A stretch of DNA of 18,957 nt from an uncultured Lachnospiraceae bacterium (GTDB taxonomy: Bacteria; Bacillota; Clostridia; Lachnospirales; Lachnospiraceae). Under the pieces are notes generated by a model. It saw only the letters and a program-made list of their open reading frames with translations. It ran no database searches and was not told the origin of the DNA. Positions within the stretch are counted from its first letter, which is position 1. Every line of letters begins with the position of its first letter. The DNA lies in assembly GCA_910585065.1 (NCBI GenBank), contig CAJUCG010000034.1:1-18957 (forward strand), read 5' to 3'. Made by a program: the position numbers and the translations under genes. This document shows, in pieces, positions 15,049-18,957 of this stretch.

Positions 15049-15315
15049 ATGGATCAGAGTTTTTTAAACCGACCGGAACTTTCCGGTCTTGACCCGGTCA
15101 AAAAGAAATTTCTTGCGGAACTGATAGAGGAAGCACAAAAAACCTCGCAAAAAAATATGCCGACGCTCTACATGAAAGCGATCAGCAAAATGAATGCGCT
15201 GCGGTTAAAGTTTTCCCCGGAGGAATCCGCACTGCTCGCAGAGATTCTCGAAGCACAGATGTCAAAAGAGGATCGCAAGCGCTTTGATGCCGTAAAAAAG
15301 ATGCTGCTGAAATAG
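15049..15315 (+). CDS. Small helical hypothetical protein
   Basis: Not recognised. 88 residues, with GAGAGG at usual spacing before the ATG. It is predicted to be almost all helix, highly charged, soluble and without cysteine or signal peptide. Two units resemble those of the preceding protein: FSPEESALLAEILEAQM (55-71) and MSKEDRKRFDAVKKML (71-86). It lies 34 nt downstream of that gene with no terminator between them, so they form a likely two-gene transcript. Its stop codon is inside the terminator stem. Confidence 0.75.
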   Translation: MDQSFLNRPELSGLDPVKKKFLAELIEEAQKTSQKNMPTLYMKAISKMNALRLKFSPEESALLAEILEAQMSKEDRKRFDAVKKMLLK

Positions 15316-15326
15316 CAGCATCTTTT
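15296..15326. terminator. Bidirectional terminator
   Basis: 13-bp stem: AAAAGATGCTGCT (15296-15308), loop GAAAT, AGCAGCATCTTTT (15314-15326). T-runs follow on both strands (TTTT on plus; TTTTTT on minus from the A-run at 15294-15299). It serves the small ORF and the convergent sortase-substrate gene, and overlaps the former's stop codon. Confidence 0.9.
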
Positions 15327-15333
15327 GGTTTCC

Positions 15334-16296
15334 CTACTTCCTTTTGTGACCAATCCATATGCCAAATCCCGCGAGCGTACTGCCCGCCGCAAGCATTGCA
15401 AAATAACGCTCTGGAGCGTGGGAATCGCCTGTCTGCGGTGTCTTGTCACGCACTGGTGCCGAATTTGTCTTTGCTGGTGCTTTTGTCGGTGTTTTTGTCG
15501 CAGTCTGAGCCGGTGCTGAAGTTGGTTTATTCGCAGGCACCCTCGTCGGTGTTTTCTCCTCCTTTGCCGGCGCACTCGTCGGTGCCGCTGGCTTTGGTGT
15601 CGGTGTCTTTTGCGGTGTGCTTGTCGGTGTCTTTGATATTGTCGGGGCTGTGTTGGTATCCGTCTTCTTTTCCACCGGAGTTGGCGTTGGGGTTGGCTGC
15701 CTGCCGGAAGTCAGCGTCCCGCTCTGCTTATAAAGAATCGCGTAAGTAGTAAAGACGGACAAGTCAAACATCACACAGTCCTTGCCATTTACCGAAACAA
15801 TCTTTGAATCAATGCGGCAGAGTGCCCCATTCGCATCCACTGCTGTGATCTGCACGCCATTTGAATGCTTGGCGAAATTCTCCGGCAGAGAACAGATTAA
15901 AGTAATTCCCTGCATCTCGTCAAGAGGATAGTAATCTCCCTCCTCGTCTTTTTCATAGACTGTAGCCTCCACTGCCTGGTACTCAATGCCCGAAAGATCT
16001 TCCCCCGCCGCAGTAAGTGCCTCCTCCATCGCCATCATCGCATCATAGCCATCAAAAAGGGAAAGCATATAGCTGCCCGCATTTAAAGTACTGTCATGAA
16101 ATTTTGCATAAGCCTTGCCCACCCCATCCGGCAGATCTTCCACAGTAAGATTATATTCCTTTGCGGAAGGATTCATCGCCTGTGCGGCACCAAGTTCAAC
16201 TATATCCGCCGTCCCACACACAAACAGCATTGTCGCAAATCCTGCTGCCTCTATTTTTTTCCATATTTTACCACTTTGTTGATATCCCATAATCAT
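15334..16296 (-). CDS. Sortase-anchored surface protein with Pro/Thr-rich stalk and PQTG signal
   Basis: Predicted secreted, wall-anchored protein of 320 residues. It has a signal peptide (about 1-40; KIWKK, a hydrophobic core, cleavage near GAAQA), a globular domain (about 45-195) ending in FSVF-like strands (FDLSVFTTYAILYK) as in other clostridial surface proteins, and a Pro/Thr/Ala/Lys stalk (about 200-285). At the C-terminus are TPQTGD, a hydrophobic segment and HKRK, the sortase signal order. TPQTG fits the (S/P)PxTG preference reported for clostridial class B sortases. The gene follows srtB by 18 nt, so this is its probable substrate. The ATG at 16296 (AGGA 7 nt upstream) and the one at 16290 (GAGG 6 nt upstream) are both good starts; the longer TTG-start frame has no site. 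Confidence 0.85.
   Translation of the reverse strand: MIMGYQQSGKIWKKIEAAGFATMLFVCGTADIVELGAAQAMNPSAKEYNLTVEDLPDGVGKAYAKFHDSTLNAGSYMLSLFDGYDAMMAMEEALTAAGEDLSGIEYQAVEATVYEKDEEGDYYPLDEMQGITLICSLPENFAKHSNGVQITAVDANGALCRIDSKIVSVNGKDCVMFDLSVFTTYAILYKQSGTLTSGRQPTPTPTPVEKKTDTNTAPTISKTPTSTPQKTPTPKPAAPTSAPAKEEKTPTRVPANKPTSAPAQTATKTPTKAPAKTNSAPVRDKTPQTGDSHAPERYFAMLAAGSTLAGFGIWIGHKRK
15442..15699 (-). repeat. Low-complexity Pro/Thr/Ala stalk region
   Basis: About 86 codons of imperfect short repeats (PTPTPTP, KTPTST, TSAPA, TKTPTKAPAKT). The plus strand shows recurring GTCGGTGT-like units. Such tracts change length easily by slippage or recombination and act as spacers that lift a domain away from the cell wall. 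Confidence 0.8.
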
Positions 16297-16314
16297 CCTC
16301 ATTTCCTGCAACAA

Positions 16315-17796
16315 TTATTTTTTTCTCGCCACAACTACAAATCTCCCCGCCTCCACTGATCGGTCGCAAGTTGACAGTGTCAAAAGCTGCGTCCCGTACT
16401 CCGCTGTAATCCCGGTCTCATAAAACGACTGCTCTTTCACATAACGGATATAAGTATTATATTCCTCCTCATCCTGTGTGTCAATAAAAGAATAATATCG
16501 ATATGCCTCTTTGTCCGAGGCATATGGCACCTGCGCCCGAAATACTCCGACAATCTCATATTCCCCGCGCGCGTACACCGTATCAAAGCGAATCACCGGA
16601 TGATCCTTATAAAATGATTCCTGTTCATAGGAAAGCAGTGCGGAAAACATCGATCCATTCTTCATATTATGACCGTAAATCAAGAAGTTCGATGTTGGCT
16701 TCTCCACATTACAGCGCGCATCCATAAACGGAATTCCGTTGATATCGTATTTTTTATCAAATCCTTTTTTCAGATAATATTCCTCATCCGCAGGAGTTAA
16801 CATCACGGGGTAATTGATCACCGTACCCTCAAGCGAAATCCAGCCAGCCATCTCTGGATTTCTCTCGTACAAAACGCTGTACCGGTACAAAATGCCATCC
16901 TCCGTCACGCTTTCCGCCGCTGTCTCCTGCCCCTCTTTTTTTGCAATTTCAATTGCCTCCTCCTCGGTGTATAGACCACTTGCAATCAAGTCTGCAATCC
17001 GATGTGCCTCCGAAACCTCCGGCTCAATCGGTGTGAGGATGCAGGAGGCTAACTCCTCCATTTTGCGCTCGCTGATATAGCTTAAAATATCATAGGAAAA
17101 TATTTGGTAGAGCGCGAACAAAATCAACCCAAGCCCCGACAGAATACAAAGAAACCTTAACCACCGATGCTTTTTCTTTCCTCGTCCACTTTTGTCCCCG
17201 CGCTTTTTCTCTTTATTATATGGGTAATACTCTTCGGCTTCCTCTCCCGAATCGTTTCGAAAATCCCAGCTTATATTTGAATTTTGCTCAATCTCCCTCC
17301 TTCTCGTCCCCACTTCCCTTCCTCTTTGAAAGTTTTGTCTTTCTTTGTTTTCCCTAGCCGTTTTCGCCCGCACACTGGAAAAATCCCGGTAAAGAGCGGG
17401 TTCCTCCTCCTTTTTTTGCCGTCCGATATCGCGATCGCGCAGTTTCATCTGCTCGGAGCGCATTGCCTCTCTTCCGTCCGACTTCTCCTCCCGCTTTTGT
17501 TTTGCCTTCTTTTTCTTTGCTGCCTTTCCAGTAAACAGACACTCTTCCGGGAAAACCCCGCGCGGATGTCTAATCCCGCCCGCCTTATCGTCTATGTAAG
17601 CGCGGAATGCCACCCCCAGCTCGCTCTCAAAAAGAAATGGCTGCTTTTCCAGCATTTCGTAAAGTTCCGCCGCCTCCCCGCGATCTTCCAATTCCACCCC
17701 CGCCACAAGTGTCTGGATGCGCTTTAAATCCCTGCATCCCGCCTTATAATCTTCCTTTGTGGCAAATTCCATCCTCCCGATATTCCACTTTCCCAT
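16315..17796 (-). CDS. srtB: Class B sortase with long cytoplasmic N-terminal region
   Basis: Membrane transpeptidase that cleaves PxTG-type signals and joins the protein to peptidoglycan. 493 residues: a small N-terminal domain (about 1-75, MGKWNIGRMEFATKEDY at the start), a long Lys/Glu/Arg-rich low-complexity segment (about 90-212), one membrane span (213-232), then the extracytoplasmic sortase domain. Catalytic residues are H376 in IYGHN, C477 in LSTCDR and R485 in GRFVVV. The EEYYLKKGFDKKYD and FMDARC segments are typical of SrtB. The longest frame starts with GTG at 17874, but GGAGG 6 nt before the ATG at 17796 decides the start. The usual SrtB is near 220-270 residues, so about 200 extra cytoplasmic residues are unusual. 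It heads an operon with the PQTG protein. Confidence 0.92.
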   Translation of the reverse strand: MGKWNIGRMEFATKEDYKAGCRDLKRIQTLVAGVELEDRGEAAELYEMLEKQPFLFESELGVAFRAYIDDKAGGIRHPRGVFPEECLFTGKAAKKKKAKQKREEKSDGREAMRSEQMKLRDRDIGRQKKEEEPALYRDFSSVRAKTARENKERQNFQRGREVGTRRREIEQNSNISWDFRNDSGEEAEEYYPYNKEKKRGDKSGRGKKKHRWLRFLCILSGLGLILFALYQIFSYDILSYISERKMEELASCILTPIEPEVSEAHRIADLIASGLYTEEEAIEIAKKEGQETAAESVTEDGILYRYSVLYERNPEMAGWISLEGTVINYPVMLTPADEEYYLKKGFDKKYDINGIPFMDARCNVEKPTSNFLIYGHNMKNGSMFSALLSYEQESFYKDHPVIRFDTVYARGEYEIVGVFRAQVPYASDKEAYRYYSFIDTQDEEEYNTYIRYVKEQSFYETGITAEYGTQLLTLSTCDRSVEAGRFVVVARKK

Positions 17797-17898
17797 AGCT
17801 TTCCTCCGTACTGCCTTTGCTTTATCCGCTGCATTGTAAGTCCATCCTATCTTTATATCGGATTGCACGGGCACAAACTTGAGTTTTCTTATCCTTTT

Positions 17899-17927
17899 AT
17901 TCTAACAGATATAAAAGCAAAAATCAA
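17899..17927 (-). promoter_or_regulatory. Promoter of the srtB operon
   Basis: On the minus strand, TTGATT (17922-17927) and TAGAAT (17899-17904) are 17 nt apart. Transcription would begin near 17892, leaving a leader of about 95 nt before the preferred ATG. Confidence 0.6.
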
Positions 17928-17981
17928 AATAATTCGCATTCAAGGTGAAATAAGTGAAACTTTTCCTCTATTATCAAGTGC

Positions 17982-18010
17982 GAAAAAGATGTCGATAAAG
18001 GCACTATAAT
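17982..18010 (+). promoter_or_regulatory. Candidate promoter of the InlB-repeat gene
   Basis: A consensus TATAAT (18005-18010) lies 49 nt before the ATG. The hexamer 17 nt upstream (GAAAAA) is a poor -35, so the site may need an activator. Confidence 0.4.
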
Positions 18011-18059
18011 GTAACAAAATATCTACTGGCTTTGCTATTTGTGAAAGGGGGAAAACAAA

Positions 18060-18957
18060 ATGAGAAAAAGTAAATGGATTGCGAGAATGTTAGCGATCGC
18101 ACTTACTATCAACATGGCGGGCGGGTATGTCCAGCGACCACAGTTCGCGCAGGCAGCAGAACCTTCTGCGACGGCACAGGGGATACAGGCACAAAAGGGG
18201 GAAATGATATCCCTTAATCCGACAGGCGGAGGTTTTGTCTCCGAGCCGGAATTATTTGTGGAACCGGGAAAGAGCTATGGAACACTGCCAACGCCCGTTC
18301 GTGTCGGATATGATTTTTTAGGATGGTTTACCAAGGAAAACGGTGGGGTTCGAGTGGATGAGACAACAATAGCAAGTTCCTCCACGCTCTATGCACACTG
18401 GAAGCCACTTTCCATCCGTGTAGATCTGTATGCAAACGGCGGAGAGCTAAACGAAACCGAGATTTTGGTAAATTTTGGTGAATCATATAAAACACTGCCA
18501 ACACCAAAAAAAGAAGGATATCAATTTTTGGGATGGTATACCGCCTATGACGGGGGCGAGAGGGTGAATCCTTCAGATCAGGTTACTGTCACTTCCTCCA
18601 TACCGCTGTACGCGCATTGGGGAAGCACAGAGATAAGCGTTTCCTTCCAGGCAGAAGAAGTTGAGATCCCTGCAAAAACCGTCGAATATGGGATGGCATA
18701 CGGCACACTGCCCGTAGTACAAAAGGAAGGGTATCTTTTTGATGGCTGGTACACAAGTGAGCAGGGCGGCGAAAAAATAAGCGAAACCACACCCGTAAGG
18801 ACGCAGACAGCGCACACTCTCTATGCACAGTGGACAAAAATGGAAGCTAAAGCAACGCTTGAAACAGAGGGCGGGGAATGTGATATCCGTGAGATTCCGA
18901 TATATCCGGAGACTTTGATCGGGACATTGCCAACACCGGAGAAAACAGGACATCTCT
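18060..18957 (+). CDS. Secreted InlB B-repeat (Listeria-Bacteroides repeat) protein, 3' end cut by window
   Basis: Surface protein of the type built from InlB B-repeats (Flg_new family), which are small beta-grasp-like modules in stalks of exported proteins. The ATG at 18060 follows AAAGGGGG. A signal peptide covers about 1-33 (MRKSKWIARM, hydrophobic core, AQAA). Three full repeats and part of a fourth follow (about 50-114, 118-187, 191-258, 264 onward), each with the pattern YGTLPTP, GY.F.GW(Y/F)T, GG and a closing LYA.W. The frame is still open at the last base (299 codons seen). A C-terminal sorting signal may lie beyond the window. It is divergent from srtB, which suggests it belongs to the same surface locus. 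The ligand is unknown. Confidence 0.9.
   Translation, partial: MRKSKWIARMLAIALTINMAGGYVQRPQFAQAAEPSATAQGIQAQKGEMISLNPTGGGFVSEPELFVEPGKSYGTLPTPVRVGYDFLGWFTKENGGVRVDETTIASSSTLYAHWKPLSIRVDLYANGGELNETEILVNFGESYKTLPTPKKEGYQFLGWYTAYDGGERVNPSDQVTVTSSIPLYAHWGSTEISVSFQAEEVEIPAKTVEYGMAYGTLPVVQKEGYLFDGWYTSEQGGEKISETTPVRTQTAHTLYAQWTKMEAKATLETEGGECDIREIPIYPETLIGTLPTPEKTGHL
18207..18957 (+). repeat. Array of InlB B-type repeats
   Basis: Units of about 65-70 codons share GTLPTP, a GYxFxGW core and a terminal LYAHW/LYAQW. DNA identity between units is low, so the duplications are old at the nucleotide level. Confidence 0.85.

Noticed and set aside
15442..15699. Recurring GTCGGTGT-like units as a possible CRISPR or regulatory repeat array
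   Set aside because: Units are short, irregular and in frame with a Pro/Thr stalk, with no spacers of uniform length.
18573..18953. Minus-strand ORFs at the right edge
   Set aside because: They are shadows of the InlB-repeat coding frame, which has a signal peptide, a ribosome binding site and clear repeats.

Overview
The window looks like a chromosomal segment of a low-to-mid GC Firmicute, most likely a Clostridia/Lachnospiraceae-type gut anaerobe. This is inference from gene content: Shine-Dalgarno sites of the AGGAGG type before almost every gene, sigma-A-like promoters, a class B sortase with a PxTG-type substrate, an InlB-repeat surface protein, a YitT-family membrane protein, a PHP-type histidinol phosphatase and a YitJ-like homocysteine methyltransferase/MTHFR fusion. 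No tRNA, rRNA, CRISPR array or insertion sequence was seen.

Layout. (1) 1-3430: 3' part of a PHP histidinol phosphatase (+), convergent with a membrane-anchored HtrA protease (-), then a YitT-family membrane protein (-). (2) 3430-6920: an AT-rich, gene-poor accessory stretch. It holds a fragment of an ABC solute-binding protein, two unrecognised single-span exported proteins, a frameshifted ORF remnant, and a hicAB toxin-antitoxin locus. The hicA toxin carries a frameshift, while the antitoxin, its operator-like palindrome and its terminator are intact. (3) 6970-14390: a methyl-cycle cluster. Three genes on the minus strand, a glycerate-dehydrogenase-like enzyme, a homocysteine methyltransferase/MTHFR fusion and cobalamin-dependent MetH, look like one operon. 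Upstream of them lies a tandem two-domain HAD phosphatase, and luxS is divergent from it. LuxS yields homocysteine from S-ribosylhomocysteine; the fusion protein supplies methyl-THF and can methylate homocysteine; MetH uses methyl-THF plus B12 to make methionine. (4) 14390-15330: after luxS, an RNA element with two mutually exclusive hairpins precedes two small unrecognised proteins that share a repeated helical motif. They end in a bidirectional terminator. (5) 15334-18957: a cell-surface module. A class B sortase with a long cytoplasmic N-terminal region and its neighbouring PQTG-anchored substrate lie on the minus strand, and an InlB-repeat protein runs divergently off the window end.

Several starts were moved downstream of the longest ORF because a good ribosome binding site sits in front of an internal ATG (YitT, dehydrogenase, HAD fusion, sortase, sortase substrate). 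The items most worth a second look are the competing hairpins between luxS and the next ORF, the broken hicA with its intact palindrome between -35 and -10, the frameshifted ORF remnant overlapping a membrane-protein gene at a nine-A run, the shared motif in the two small proteins after luxS, and the paired sortase/substrate locus.
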